A stretch of 37,299 bases of DNA from Kordiimonadales bacterium (GTDB taxonomy: Bacteria; Pseudomonadota; Alphaproteobacteria; Sphingomonadales; Kordiimonadaceae), in NCBI GenBank assembly GCA_015485385.1, contig WFTS01000063.1, positions 1-37,299 of the forward strand, written 5' to 3'. The notes beneath the pieces are model-generated. The model made no database searches. It worked only from the letters and a program-made list of their open reading frames with translations, and was not told where the DNA came from. Position 1 is the stretch's first letter, and each line of letters opens with the position of its first letter. Positions 23,801-29,464 of this stretch are shown here, in pieces. The translations under genes were made by a program, and so were the position numbers.

Positions 23801-26800
23801 CTGATGGATACTTGCCTTCCGAGGGTGTGGGGGCTGTCTTGTTGAAGCCCTTGGCTGATGCAGTTCGGGACCGGGATAATATTCTAGGAGTTATCAAAGG
23901 AAGCTCTGCAAACCATGCGGGTCATTCAGCAGGTTTTGCTGTTCCAAATATTGATGCTCAAGTTCAATTGATTGAAGAAAACCTACAGCAATCGGGTATT
24001 GATGTGCGCCAAATCGGGTATGTGGAGGCTTCCGCTAATGGATCCCCTGTGGGGGACGGTATTGAACTGCGTGCATTAAAGCGGGTGTATGATAACCTGT
24101 CCACAAAACAGGAAATCAAGTGCACTATTGGGTCTGTGAAAAGCAATATAGGTCATGCAGAGGCTGCGTCTGGCCTTGCTCAATTAACCAGAGTTCTGTT
24201 GCAGTTTGAGCATGAAAAATTCGCACCGTCTTTCAACAGTCAGATGCAGTCTGAAGCAGCACTGGTCTTTGCGGATACAGCCTTCGCTGTTCAAGATACA
24301 CTTACTCCGTGGGACCCGCCTTGTATTGATGGGCAGGAAAAGCCGCGCTGTGCCATGATCAGTTCCTTTGGGGCAGGGGGGTCAAATGTGCATTTGGTTC
24401 TTCAGCAAGCCCCGGAATATATGCCCTCGCGCCCCTTTGTTGCACACAATAGTGAAGCGCCCCGGAAGCATCAGTTCTTATTTTCGGCCCGCACCCCAGA
24501 ACAGCTTGAGACTGTCATCGAAGTGATGGAAGACTATATTGTTCACAATAGGCATGTCTCGATAGAGCGCGTTGCACAAACGCTGCAATTGGGCCGTGAA
24601 AGGATGGCATATTCTGTTGTCTTGGTGGCGCAGGACAGCGATGAACTGCTGGCACAGATGCAGGCGTTTAGGCAAGGCCGGCATGACGCTCTAACGCCAC
24701 CGTCAGGCGGGGCTGATTTCGGAGAAAAGTTAGAATATCCCTTGGTTTTACCGGTGTATCCTTTCGCGCGCGATCGTCACTGGATTAAGCAAAAACAAAT
24801 GCCCGCCAGCCTTGAGCATACGCGCAGTATGGCGACATCTGTATTGGACGGCTTGATCACGATAGTTGCTCGCGAACAAGGCGTTGACTGTGACGCAATT
24901 GACCCGACCATGCAGCTCCGGGCGCTCGGTGTCGATTCGATGATAGCACAGCAACTGATCCATTTTATTGAAGAAACTACAGGGCAAATCATAGGCCACA
25001 GAGACCTAGATCAGTTGGCGACCTTGCAGCAGCTTGCAGCAAAAATTGAGAGTGAAAATACCGGCCACCACCACACAGTGGAGAATAGAGAAAATTCTGT
25101 CGGACAAATGGTTGGATTGGGCCCGGCGGCAGGGCCTTGGCAATGCGATATGGGCGAAGGGCAAAAGGGCATTTGGGTCGCACAAATAATGCAGCCAGAA
25201 AGCAATGCGTATAATGTTCCGTTGGCTTTTAGAACCAAGGGGATTGATCAAAATTTATTGGCAGACGCGTGTTTCTTGCTGTTAGACAGGCATCCAATTT
25301 TAAGGGCGTGGGTTGATGATACAGCCGATAATCCCAAGCTGGTCGCGAAACCTGTGGATGAAGCTCTAAAGATCATTCCGACACCAAAAGCCTTTGATAT
25401 TATTACGTTTGCCCAGCATAGGGTGGCTCGCCCTTTCGATATGGCCAAGGAAGGGAAAATACGGTTTGAATTATTGACCCAAAAACCCCTTGAGCAAGAA
25501 GAAGGTCTTTTGCTTATTCTCGCGCATCATTTGGTGGTTGATGGTGTTTCCATGGCGGTTCTTGGACAGGATTTGTGGCGCGTATATGACCAGCTATTAG
25601 CGGGTATTACGCCGCCGCCTCCCTCGTATCAAACGCAGGCGGATTATGCCCACTTTGTTGCATGGGAACAAGATTTTATAGCCAGCGAGAAAGGCAAAGA
25701 GGAACTGGAATATTGGCGAGAGCATCTAAGCGGGGAACTTCCTGTCCTTGATTTGCCGTCTATGAACAGGCCCATAGAGAGTAAGGCAAGAGACAACCAG
25801 ACTTTGGAAATTAAACTCCCCGCTATTGTTGTGGCCGCAGCCTCGGCAACCGCTCGCCGCTTAGGTGTTAGTCCTGCGTCCTATTATTTGGGCTTGTTCG
25901 CTATTTTGCTTTACCGATATACGGGTCAAACCGAGATGGTAATAGGGGTGCCAACACTTCGTCGGCCCAAGGTGTGTTTTGAAAATACCATTGGCTACTG
26001 CGCCAACATGATTGCTGTACGCATGGCGGTCGAAGGGCAGTTGCCGGCAGACGGCATATTGAAAAAAATTCATGATCAGCTAACCGAAGGGATAGACCAT
26101 GCCTCTTATCCTTTTGCGGCCATCTCGCGTGAATTTAGCGGCGCATCCCAAGGAAACTTGCCGTATCAGGTTACATATGCCTATCAGAATTTTGCTCAGG
26201 GATCAGGGGAAACACACCAGTTTTCCAAAGGCGAAGTAAGCTACTTTCCACAATTGCGCCAAGGCAACGATTGTGCGCTGGGGCTGGATTTATTTGAAGA
26301 TGCTAAAGGCTTGTCGGTGGTCGCTGCTTATGACGGCAGACGGTTTTCTAAAAAAATGATCAAGGCCTTAGTGACGCATTTTCAGGGATTGATAGCGGAA
26401 GTGTCCACCAGACCTAAGCGAACCGTTGCCAATCATTTGATGTTAACCGAAATAGAGCAAAAGCATTTACTGCAAACATGGAGTGGCTCTGAAAACACCG
26501 CCCCATCAGGGCCGTTGGTCATGGATGCATTTCGCCGCCAAGTGAAGAAAACACCAAATGCCATCGCGGTTGTATCCGAGGATCAGGAGATAAACTACCG
26601 CGCGTTATGCGAGAATGTTGATCGTCTGGCCAATTATCTTCACGATGTGGGTGTGCGGTCAGGGGATAAGGTTGCCGTTTTACTTGGGCGTGAGCCGTCA
26701 GCTATTGTTGCCCTTCTCGCCACTTTGGCGGTTGGCGGCATATGGGTTCCGCTGGATGCAAAAAATCCAGACCAGCGCCTAGCGGCAATTATAAAGAATG

Positions 26801-29199
26801 CCAATATTCGGGTTTTGGTGGCAAAAGGCAGCCTAGCTGATAGAGGCCAAGGTCTTGGCATAAACCGCAAACATATTATTGATCTGAAAGCAGATCATGC
26901 AAAGCTTGAAAAAGCGTCGTCTAATCCTGTTGTGGTTGATGTTCAGTTTGATGACCCTGCATATATTATTTACACCTCAGGCTCTACAGGAACCCCGAAG
27001 GGTGTTGTTGTCGGCCACGGTGCAATTGCCGAACCTTGCCGAACAGTCGGGAAATATTTTGGTATCCGCCGCAAGGATGTGGTGTTGCAATTTGCGTCGC
27101 ACAGTGTTGATACCGCGCTTGAACAAATCCTGCCAACATTGATGCGGGGCGCGAAGGTGTTGCTCGGCGGCGAGGCTTTGCTAGGGCCGGATGAGTTTTA
27201 TCATTTTCTTGATCTACACAATGTAACGATTGCAGACCTGCCGCCGACCTATCTGCGCGAATTATTAATATCATGGGAAAGTTTGGGGCCTTCTTTGTCT
27301 CCCTTGGCTGTGCGGCTTTGTATCGTGGGCGGCGAAACCTTGGTGCCGGATTTGGTCGAGCTTTGGCAGCATAGTATGTTTTCAGAGGCGAAGTTACTGA
27401 ATGCCTACGGCCCAACTGAGGCAACTGTAACAGCCTTAGTCCATGATGTAGGCAAGAAAGATGGGCTTGGCGCTGTCGTGCCTATCGGACGGCCTCTTGC
27501 TGGTGTTGTAGCCTATATATTGGATGCAGATCGCAAGCCTGTCCCTGAAGGTGTTGCCGGCGAGTTATATCTAGGGGGCAATCGTTTGGCGCAAGGGTAT
27601 TTGAATAATCCTGAGATGACAGCCCAGCAGTTTCCGATGGTAGAAATTGGCCCTGATCAGAAGCTTACACGGCTATATAGCACGGGGGACCGTGTGTCAT
27701 TCATCCCTGAAACCAAGGGGTTGATTGCCTTTCATGGGCGTATTGACGACCAAGTAAAAGTTCGTGGTTTTCGGGTTGAATTGGGCGAAATTGAGGCCGC
27801 CCTTATGGCGTATGGGCACTGTACTGCAGTGGCCTTGGCTGAAACCTCTAGGGATGGGGGGACATCAATAGTCGCCTACATAGAACCTGTTTCTGAGACT
27901 TTTGATCGCAACGGTGTACGGGATTTTCTTAGCGCGCGCTTGCCTGCTCATATGGTGCCAAGCCGGATACAATTTGTTGATGCCTTTCCTATGACAGCGG
28001 GGGGAAAGATTGACCGTACGGCTTTACGCTTTTTACGCCCACTTTCGCTGCCCCAGACTGATCAGCCGCTGGCTCCTGGTAATGCCGTGGAAAGACAGCT
28101 TTTGGCATTGTGGAAATCTATTTTAGGGTCCTCCAGTGACGATCATATCATCAGCATGGATACATCCTTTGAACATTGTGGTGGAAATAGCTTGTCGTCT
28201 GTCCGGTTGTTACGGGAGATCGGGAAAACCTTTGGTTTGGCGCTATCTTTTGCTGATATAAGTGCGGCTTCCACCATTGCCGCGCAAGCCAAGATTATTC
28301 AGAATAAATTAGGCGCGAGCGTGGAAGAAGCCAGTAATTTCGCGGATATAAACGCACGAAAGGCTAGTTCTTTGCTGGTGCCTTTGAAGGGATATCAAAA
28401 TCCTAATACAGCAAAATCTCCTTTGTTTTTAGTGCACCCCATTGGTGGGTCGGTAACCTGTTATAGTGACCTTGTAAGCCGTATTGATCCTGATCGTAGT
28501 GTTTACGGCATACATGCAGCGGGCATGGGCGGGGCTGATGAGCCTGCCATACCCCGCAGCATAACAGCTATGGCCCACGCCTATATAGACGCCATAAAGT
28601 CGGTTCAAAAACAGGGCCCGTATTTCTTGGGCGGCTGGTCCTTTGGCGGGGTTGTGGCTTTTGAGATGGCACGTTGCCTGCGCGCAGAAAATGAAGAGGT
28701 TGCCTTTTTGGGTTTGCTGGATTGCTATCCCCCCAAAATCTTGAAGGCCCTAGAGAGGGACGGGGCCTCTCCAAAGTCGCAGACAGAGATTATTGCAGAC
28801 TTTGCTTATGATTTTATGGGGATAGAAAATTTTAAGGTGCCCAAGGATAAAAAGGCCGCCCAATATCTGTGTGAACTGGCCAAAAAAACAGGCGTGCTGC
28901 CCGGTGCTACTTTGCCCCAAATGCAAGGATTGCTTGATATATTTCAGGCGAATCATACTGCTTTGTTTGAGCATGATGTATGCAGCTTGGATATGCCTGT
29001 TACTATGGTGCAAGCTGAGAATGCTTTACAGATAGATTGCGCTACCATGTGGGCAGATTATGTTCAGGCAGAATTGGATATTCAACCTGCGAAGGGGGAT
29101 CATTATAGCTTTCTCCATACGCCCCATCTAGAGAGCTGGGCAGCGGATTTTTGTGCAAATATAGAGCGCGCGGGTGAAAAATTAGTGTTGTCTGAATGA
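8881..29199 (+). CDS. hybrid trans-AT PKS-NRPS megasynthase, terminal part of assembly line (6772 aa)
   Basis: Twenty-kilobase single reading frame. It starts with a charged helical segment (residues 1-45, possible docking element) and a Gln/Glu/Pro-rich linker, then ACP4 (Ser110), KS3-DH-KR-ACP5, KS4-ACP6, KS5-DH-ACP7, KS6-KR-ACP8, KS7(0)-ACP9, and C-A-PCP-TE. Active-site Cys residues of the KS domains are 424, 1903, 2687, 3721 and 4916. No AT, MT or ER domain is seen. ACP4 lacks its own KS in this protein, so it must complete the split module begun by KS2 and the DH-like domain of the preceding PKS. The KS domains carry the flanking LPxYPF linkers typical of trans-AT enzymes. Thioesterase at the C-terminus makes this the last protein of the line. 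The ATG at 8881 lies one base after the monooxygenase stop, with a GGGA motif just before it, so translation is likely coupled. Confidence 0.97.
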   Translation: MASTDTYTLKARMAAQLEAELLERAKKRCKENASMAALKAARAPDPHSTAPKQQTPPEQDDEAQQPDEAQQSGETRRLASDVARLAGEALHIPEDQLDPTENLANFGVDSIAITEVMLRISRFFGISVAPTTFFEAKHLDDLSAILQSRYGKAITAFYDKQAETHETTSDVPKPQAWTPPKAWLKRHQAAQFAPKTAPKLARPLARSKAALKTAAKPQPHPPQRPVPHAQSGFDTQSRPNASAGDKPALHKSNPEEPIAVISMEGTFPDSANIEALAVHLQNGDDCIEEVPADRWDWRSVDGDPKKGPYTRVKYGGFVPEHDMFDAAFFNISPREAELIDPQHRLFMTTVWKLIEKAGYASRSLSGKKVSIFLGINLLDHVDAVNRAGIMDARQMTGLGHAFCPNRLSYLLDIHGPSQVVDTACSSSLVAIHRAVMSIRHEGCEMAIAGGANLMLSANQHILFSKTGMLAPDGRSKTFSQQADGYGRADGVGALFLKPLRAAERDGDQILGVIIGSAEQHSGQGSSLTAPNSAAQARMIIEAHRRAAIDPRSIGYVECHGTGTPLGDPAEVEGLKLSFAQRYEDLGLDLPATPHVGLGTVKSNIGHTETAAGVAGVIKTLLSMQQRTLFKTLHCEDVNPLLELDQTPFYLLQEASNWDAPIIDGKEMVRRACISSFGAGGGNAHIVLEEYRPPVPEQCRDRVVTRPVVIPLSAKSANALANMVTNLRAFVVDVPLDDLAYTLQVGRDAMRYRIAFIASSSDDLLAQIDAFIGGQGNSDNSGFAEGVAARGSKVTVDPIGQDPVELARKWADGAEVNWIRLYPETGNRRIQLPTYPFEAKKFSLPDPVPTKRAPVEDAVSLQTMLSPEPAGENCFDLILSGNEFFLKDHQVMGKPVLPGVAYLEMVRAAAAQVLDDIIQLSNVVWLKPLVVEKPTTLSIELSQLDEGALQARIYHLTEAGTRTEHAQVKVTTTQAAVTPVVEIASIKATHRQHHDASQIYSMFSKMGLEYGPGHRAVSNISIGTAKAGGRQVLGRLNLPTTVPQTPDSFGLHPSLMDGAFQAVAGMVLQADGSAPQETALPFALDRLVQFGPWEPNMWVYIQTASTERPGSQIQKTDIDLIGDDGTVRVRIEGFTARKTLNKQAPQTGTHLFVPVWEMLDESALAPKEFTERHLYLADEYFTDPRWKTAREGWNIRSLGPCSPTSLTQTSDCLAQTYEHLAAELLAGLQDLTKATRLLPTLLQILVPDDIESEPLTGLVGMIRSASKEYPALHVHFITASRNMSVDQLALNLDRAISAPSGARLRISSRGLEQTTWEHCDALQVKAPWVLRDKATYLITGGSGGIARLLTRYILDETSQANVILASRTPLDLANMPWLSHDEQARVRHVAVDVTDTDSVSKLIAHTNRDPFQIRGIFHAAGVLDDKALSAKSATSLGKILAPKVAGVENLDKALGKHPLDFMILFSSISCALGNPGQTDYAAANGFLDGYALMRNARRERGLCHGKTVSIAWPLWQDGGMQMTKAAQANMTRLTGLTLLQTGDALAALQAIMSGNAQHCLVTSGNFNQIRRLVKNEDATEAVSSKSTAKIAGAPEKTSQIKTAESLQGHLMGTLKRIVSEQLKVSVEDLDPDEQLPEYGFDSIGFAQLANALNDYFALEIIPTLFFECPTLSALSDHLIHEHKDAVTAVLGGVFNQPAIDGNVQVQDVVEGILGTKPQPFAPTAPTAAYEQKDDAIAIVGMSGQFPQAPDLEAYWHNLSSNLDAITEIPEDRWNWKDYWGDPLTQPGRTNIKWGGFIDNVGAFDPDFFGISRPEARLIDPQQRLLLTETWRLMEDAGYAPSAISGSNTGVFIGTADSAYGRIVADDIEKIEGYTMAGLAPSLGPNRISYYYNLRGPSVAVETACSSALVAVHRAIEAIEAGRCDSAIAGGINLLLSPHTYVGFSKAGMLSTEGRCKTFGADANGYVRGEGVGLVYLKKLSAAKRDGDRILAVVRASGENHGGRASSLTAPNPKAQAELLRDVYSRAGFDPRTVGYIEAHGTGTPMGDPIEVEALKAAFDDLKDAAQSHFGGDRTQAPCGIGSVKSNIGHLEIAAGIAGLIKLVLQIRNATLVKSLHCEDLNPYLKLDDSPFYVVDKNQPWVRTEDKHGQSLPYRAGVSSFGFGGSNAHIVIEEYRDVERPPAHIPAHDSPQMIVLSARTEDQLRQWAGQLKQALALDQSDLASIAHTLQVSRDAMEYRLGFVCETKEGLIAGLDAYVRKDEHQGLHTGQIKGNREAISILETDTTLRHATEQLVQQGSFDSLLALWVRGFNVNWSNMWAGKVPSKVTLPGYPFGKNTYWGARASTLQTGDKFAHTVSKSAHSVTPASSTDQRLEKVDAANTLGAVQHILETLVNLAAQVLEVEAAALDVDTELGEFGFDSIVMTTFAGRVNEALGLGLSPADFFEYSTLRQLSEHIGETETHSAPPAAHGPPSPPMPFAPSVAHASEHTSADPTVSEQASDVSEQISERATMPQSLEDDPVVIVGYSCNFPGAPDAASFWRNLETGTETITRIPHDRWDWQTVHGDPKTEAGKTNIHWGGFCDGIFEFDPLFFNISPREALLMDPQQRLLMMHVWNAIEDAGHAPTALAGQKVGIFAGTAASDYRQTITDAGGNEGYVATGSVASVGPNRMSYFLDFHGPSEPVETACSSSLVALHRAVRSLCEGECEMALAGGVNTILTPDAHVNFAKAGMLSPDGHCKTFSDKANGYVRGEGVGVLYLKRLSAAERDGDPIRAIIRGSGVNHGGRANSLTAPNTVAQASLLRDVYASAAIDPSHIGYIEAHGTGTDLGDPVEINALKSAFTAAAQTSGQTKPPVCAIGSVKTNIGHLELAAGVAGIIKVLLQLQHKTLVPSLNCTEINPHINLEGTPFEIIRSKRPWTAIMDEGGNPLPRLAGISSFGFGGVNAHIVLEEYQPRHTDQAPSPNFNSPAIFILSAKNPEALRKRAQDLYAVLDANQIGDVDRDNLAYTLQIGRTAMASRLAVVSQSIAGLRSLLEVFLKGGSDACLFASGSAGFAPDQQKQHGLHNQTAISLAAAWVSGQSVDWPMPEVGRVQRLVLPHYPFARDTYNASQKTIATASEASEHAAAGNHVSGKALDAEAFYLKDHSVRGQRILPGAMGLELVRAAFMGGQDIKPVIVKRVSWRRPLVLDTGRMTPEIKLTLTQENETAFALCPEDGGADYMRGVITEPASPEVDQRLDIEGILSMAPRIVSRDWLYESYVKLGIIYGPTFRVVDKIWVGQDTLVARLCLPEITDTSDTAHSQSAFAMHPAMLDGAFHAVLALFADKTNDTIALPVGVDTLSFRAPTASTMWAVLRVQSQTAGMHKVDIDLLDDTGLVCIAIEGFSLRELPLDARGLPLDARELPLDAKVKSAAVAAHSPVAENDKIEQYFKALIARHTDIPIDVIELAKPLEQYGIDSLLISQLTVALEEDFGPIPTTLFFEHLTLASLVDYFITDHRAVLDVVTGVKPSASPSSVETTSDVVKTLDVETTPSAAKFKKPSGDCQDIAIIGLAGRYPQAQSVDEFWQNLVSGRDSITEVPTARWDHAALQEKAGQNFSINSKWGGFVDDIDKFDPLFFNISPAQANYMDPQERLFMQCAWETIEDAGYTKETLAPPLPPMTGGDVGVFVGVMWQEYQLYGAERLAAGAPPIALSGNSASVANRVSHFCNFQGPSIAVDTMCSSSLTAIHLACESLRSGGCSVALAGGVNLTVHPNKYIGLGQGNFLSSTGRCESFGKGGDGYVPSEGVGAVLLKPLAQAVADKDHIYGVISASALNHGGTTNGYTVPNPNAQAALIQRTMDIAGVSAEAISYVEAHGTGTALGDPIEIAALTKAYRHQTSRQGFCAIGSVKSNIGHGESAAGIAGLTKIMLQFKHGKLVPSLHADTLNPGIDFDKTPFVVQRQFGNWSRPEINGAVLPRVAGLSSFGAGGSNAHLILTEYQQPMPAQAPLQPLIFPLSAHTEDALNLVVKRFRSRLETLSSQNLAAAAYVLQRGREGFKERLAIVATGKDELVSSLDEILASAGTNVQAHGIFKGQAKYSSVASETSPTDLYDAASLWVAGAHVDWSIFWQGPVPQRISLPTYPFATMRCWVPGEQPNKNDAKSRTQMPLLYVPDWHASRLRPLDRPQSSYTNGAAGMQDWLILCGVSDALCTEIQAATPNANLLVLSRGTKAVTADMFTNHAAQLMAMVQARLQEKTGRCVVQMLVPADRDGKLYAGLGGMLRTVSQECPHIHGQMITLEGSPPEGITERLEQDRACAEHDPDVKYLRGQRLVRKWRELEGISAPQNTRWKPGGVYLITGGAGGIGLHIARDMAADGRKPVLWLLGRSPLSAAKATQLEALDARVNYRQVDVADRAAIVALVAEIRQRDGRIDGVVHSAGLTRDGVIANKTAEDLQAVLSPKVAGLMNLDAALGDAPLDFILLMASVSGALGNAGQADYATANAFLDSFAEYRNQLVIGGLRKGHTLSVDWPYWRDGGLQLDAKFIVDMDRHYGVLPLEHQAALQALRFGMEFQDLNQILVLNGDHDRLRKMMLPSSVSSLPVKDAISSAPKPKPKVMAMATRSEAEAVSSRQSTSSNHLHFLTKLVTTAFAQVLQIEPQQLDMDITIDRFGVDSVYSLTIIEHMEKLLGPLPQTLLFEYATINKLIEFLAAEFPAATFDGVSEAVGDNREDAASEAPLFTENSVDVDPSNDRPVPAVSAEQDNKDIAIIAVSGRYPGADDTDALWQMMAQGGDGITEVPQARWDMEAIYSSKKGNSGSSHSKWGGFIKDVDCFDAAFFEFTPREADLSDPQVRLFLETTWHLLERAGHTRATLKRQYNNKVGMFVGAMYQQYNAFGADTDSQALLMLSSYAGIANRASFFFDMQGPSVAVDSMCSSGLQAVHQACQSLKAGECRLAVAGGVNLSIHPGKYIGLSRLGLIGSHDKSRAFAKDADGYLPSEGVGAVLLKPLADAVRDRDNILGVIKGSSANHAGHSAGFAVPNIDAQVQLIEENLQQSGIDVRQIGYVEASANGSPVGDGIELRALKRVYDNLSTKQEIKCTIGSVKSNIGHAEAASGLAQLTRVLLQFEHEKFAPSFNSQMQSEAALVFADTAFAVQDTLTPWDPPCIDGQEKPRCAMISSFGAGGSNVHLVLQQAPEYMPSRPFVAHNSEAPRKHQFLFSARTPEQLETVIEVMEDYIVHNRHVSIERVAQTLQLGRERMAYSVVLVAQDSDELLAQMQAFRQGRHDALTPPSGGADFGEKLEYPLVLPVYPFARDRHWIKQKQMPASLEHTRSMATSVLDGLITIVAREQGVDCDAIDPTMQLRALGVDSMIAQQLIHFIEETTGQIIGHRDLDQLATLQQLAAKIESENTGHHHTVENRENSVGQMVGLGPAAGPWQCDMGEGQKGIWVAQIMQPESNAYNVPLAFRTKGIDQNLLADACFLLLDRHPILRAWVDDTADNPKLVAKPVDEALKIIPTPKAFDIITFAQHRVARPFDMAKEGKIRFELLTQKPLEQEEGLLLILAHHLVVDGVSMAVLGQDLWRVYDQLLAGITPPPPSYQTQADYAHFVAWEQDFIASEKGKEELEYWREHLSGELPVLDLPSMNRPIESKARDNQTLEIKLPAIVVAAASATARRLGVSPASYYLGLFAILLYRYTGQTEMVIGVPTLRRPKVCFENTIGYCANMIAVRMAVEGQLPADGILKKIHDQLTEGIDHASYPFAAISREFSGASQGNLPYQVTYAYQNFAQGSGETHQFSKGEVSYFPQLRQGNDCALGLDLFEDAKGLSVVAAYDGRRFSKKMIKALVTHFQGLIAEVSTRPKRTVANHLMLTEIEQKHLLQTWSGSENTAPSGPLVMDAFRRQVKKTPNAIAVVSEDQEINYRALCENVDRLANYLHDVGVRSGDKVAVLLGREPSAIVALLATLAVGGIWVPLDAKNPDQRLAAIIKNANIRVLVAKGSLADRGQGLGINRKHIIDLKADHAKLEKASSNPVVVDVQFDDPAYIIYTSGSTGTPKGVVVGHGAIAEPCRTVGKYFGIRRKDVVLQFASHSVDTALEQILPTLMRGAKVLLGGEALLGPDEFYHFLDLHNVTIADLPPTYLRELLISWESLGPSLSPLAVRLCIVGGETLVPDLVELWQHSMFSEAKLLNAYGPTEATVTALVHDVGKKDGLGAVVPIGRPLAGVVAYILDADRKPVPEGVAGELYLGGNRLAQGYLNNPEMTAQQFPMVEIGPDQKLTRLYSTGDRVSFIPETKGLIAFHGRIDDQVKVRGFRVELGEIEAALMAYGHCTAVALAETSRDGGTSIVAYIEPVSETFDRNGVRDFLSARLPAHMVPSRIQFVDAFPMTAGGKIDRTALRFLRPLSLPQTDQPLAPGNAVERQLLALWKSILGSSSDDHIISMDTSFEHCGGNSLSSVRLLREIGKTFGLALSFADISAASTIAAQAKIIQNKLGASVEEASNFADINARKASSLLVPLKGYQNPNTAKSPLFLVHPIGGSVTCYSDLVSRIDPDRSVYGIHAAGMGGADEPAIPRSITAMAHAYIDAIKSVQKQGPYFLGGWSFGGVVAFEMARCLRAENEEVAFLGLLDCYPPKILKALERDGASPKSQTEIIADFAYDFMGIENFKVPKDKKAAQYLCELAKKTGVLPGATLPQMQGLLDIFQANHTALFEHDVCSLDMPVTMVQAENALQIDCATMWADYVQAELDIQPAKGDHYSFLHTPHLESWAADFCANIERAGEKLVLSE
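9110..9340 (+). other. ACP4, N-terminal carrier completing the split KS2 module
   Basis: Phosphopantetheine Ser110 (nt 9208) in GVDSI. There is no Trp six residues later, so it is not a beta-branching ACP. Being N-terminal and separated from KS2/DH* by the monooxygenase gene, it is the likely carrier of the beta-ketoacyl chain that the monooxygenase oxidises (inference). Confidence 0.8.
9640..13915 (+). other. module KS3-DH-KR-ACP5
   Basis: KS3 has the full Cys (424), HGTGT and NIGH set. The DH has HQVMGKPVLP with His888 and LMDGAFQ with Asp1056, so it should be active. The KR has a TGGSGGIA cofactor loop and Ser1466/Tyr1479 spaced 13 residues apart in SSISCALG...DYAAAN. A VLDD motif suggests a B-type ketoreductase. 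ACP5 carries Ser1641. Expected outcome: elongation, reduction and dehydration to an alpha,beta-alkene. Confidence 0.9.
14077..16255 (+). other. module KS4-ACP6, no reductive domain
   Basis: KS4 has Cys1903 in ETACSSA, an intact HGTGT and SNIGH. The only other domain is ACP6 (Ser2419, GFDSIVM). With nothing to process the beta-carbon in cis, the module should leave a beta-ketone unless trans enzymes or later domains act on it. Confidence 0.88.
16426..19375 (+). other. module KS5-DH-ACP7, dehydratase without its own KR
   Basis: KS5 has Cys2687, HGTGT and TNIGH, so it appears able to elongate. The DH has HSVRGQRILP (His3145) and MLDGAFH (Asp3313), so both catalytic residues are kept. ACP7 carries Ser3458 (GIDSLL). 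No KR lies in this module, so the DH has no obvious beta-hydroxy substrate in cis. Confidence 0.87.
19042..19104 (+). repeat. triple 21-bp repeat in the DH-ACP7 linker
   Basis: Three in-frame 21-bp units (19042-19062, 19063-19083, 19084-19104) encode ELPLDAR, GLPLDAR and ELPLDAK. They lie directly after the last strand of the DH domain and lengthen the linker before ACP7. The DNA copies differ at only a few positions, indicating recent slippage. Confidence 0.9.
19510..22965 (+). other. module KS6-KR-ACP8
   Basis: KS6 has Cys3721 in DTMCSSS, HGTGT and SNIGH. The KR has TGGAGGIG and Ser4467/Tyr4480 spaced 13 residues apart, so it should be active; an Asp in the LTRD loop fits a B-type enzyme. 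ACP8 carries Ser4656. Expected product is a beta-hydroxyacyl chain. Confidence 0.88.
23113..25055 (+). other. non-elongating KS7(0)-ACP9 transfer module
   Basis: KS7 keeps Cys4916 (DSMCSSG) and the SNIGH His, but the HGTGT motif reads SANGS, with Ser5051 in place of the His. Loss of this His is the signature of KS0 domains that accept and pass the chain without decarboxylative condensation. It is followed only by ACP9 (Ser5353, GVDSMIA) and then by the NRPS condensation domain, as expected for a PKS-to-NRPS hand-over. Confidence 0.9.
25130..28310 (+). other. NRPS module C-A-PCP, predicted basic amino acid
   Basis: The C domain has an intact HHLVVDG (second His 5550). The A domain shows YTSGSTGTPKG, NAYGPTE, YSTGD, GRIDDQVKVRG and the GGKIDR lysine. 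Aligning by eye to GrsA PheA gives pocket residues D235 (residue 6077), T236, E239, D278, I299, G301, A322, V330, T331, K517. Acidic residues at 239 and 278 suggest a positively charged side chain, such as Arg, Lys or Orn; this is inference from a manual alignment. The PCP has Ser6437 in GGNSLSS. No epimerase is present, so an L residue is expected. Confidence 0.9.
28414..29196 (+). other. type I thioesterase domain, chain release
   Basis: Alpha/beta-hydrolase fold with GWSFGG (Ser6587), Asp6614 in GLLDC and His6741 in GDHYSFL, a complete catalytic triad. It follows the PCP directly and ends the assembly line. Whether it hydrolyses or cyclises cannot be told from sequence. Confidence 0.9.
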
Positions 29200-29464
29200 T
29201 TGATAGAGGCCCTCTTGAAAGAGGCCTTGAGTGTTTAAGCCTTTTCTATCGAGGGCACGCATGCTCACGGTGTCTTGGATAGCGTCTTAAAGGATAGCTG
29301 CTAAAGCGGTGCATACTTGCCTCGGTACACACGCATTTTCGTAAAATTCTATCTTGTCTTTAATCTATTGCTTACTCCCTCTCTTTATGGTGGGCGTTGC
29401 TTGGGGCGGTGATTTGCTTTGGGCTGGGGGCGGGGCGCCTTTACTGGGTTAGGCCAAAATATTA
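29200..29464. other. intergenic region after the PKS operon
   Basis: A 265-bp gap separating the megasynthase from the methyltransferase-like gene. Apart from the weak hairpin at 29207-29227, I see no gene, clear promoter or repeat; a short GGATAGC motif occurs twice near 29277-29301. A separate promoter for the downstream gene could lie here but no convincing -35/-10 pair is visible. Confidence 0.5.
29207..29227 (+). terminator. possible hairpin after the megasynthase gene
   Basis: AGGCCCTCTT and AAGAGGCCT can pair with one bulged C and a short loop, 8 nt after the stop codon. No T-run follows, so it is either a weak or factor-dependent terminator or an mRNA-stabilising 3' stem. Confidence 0.35.
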
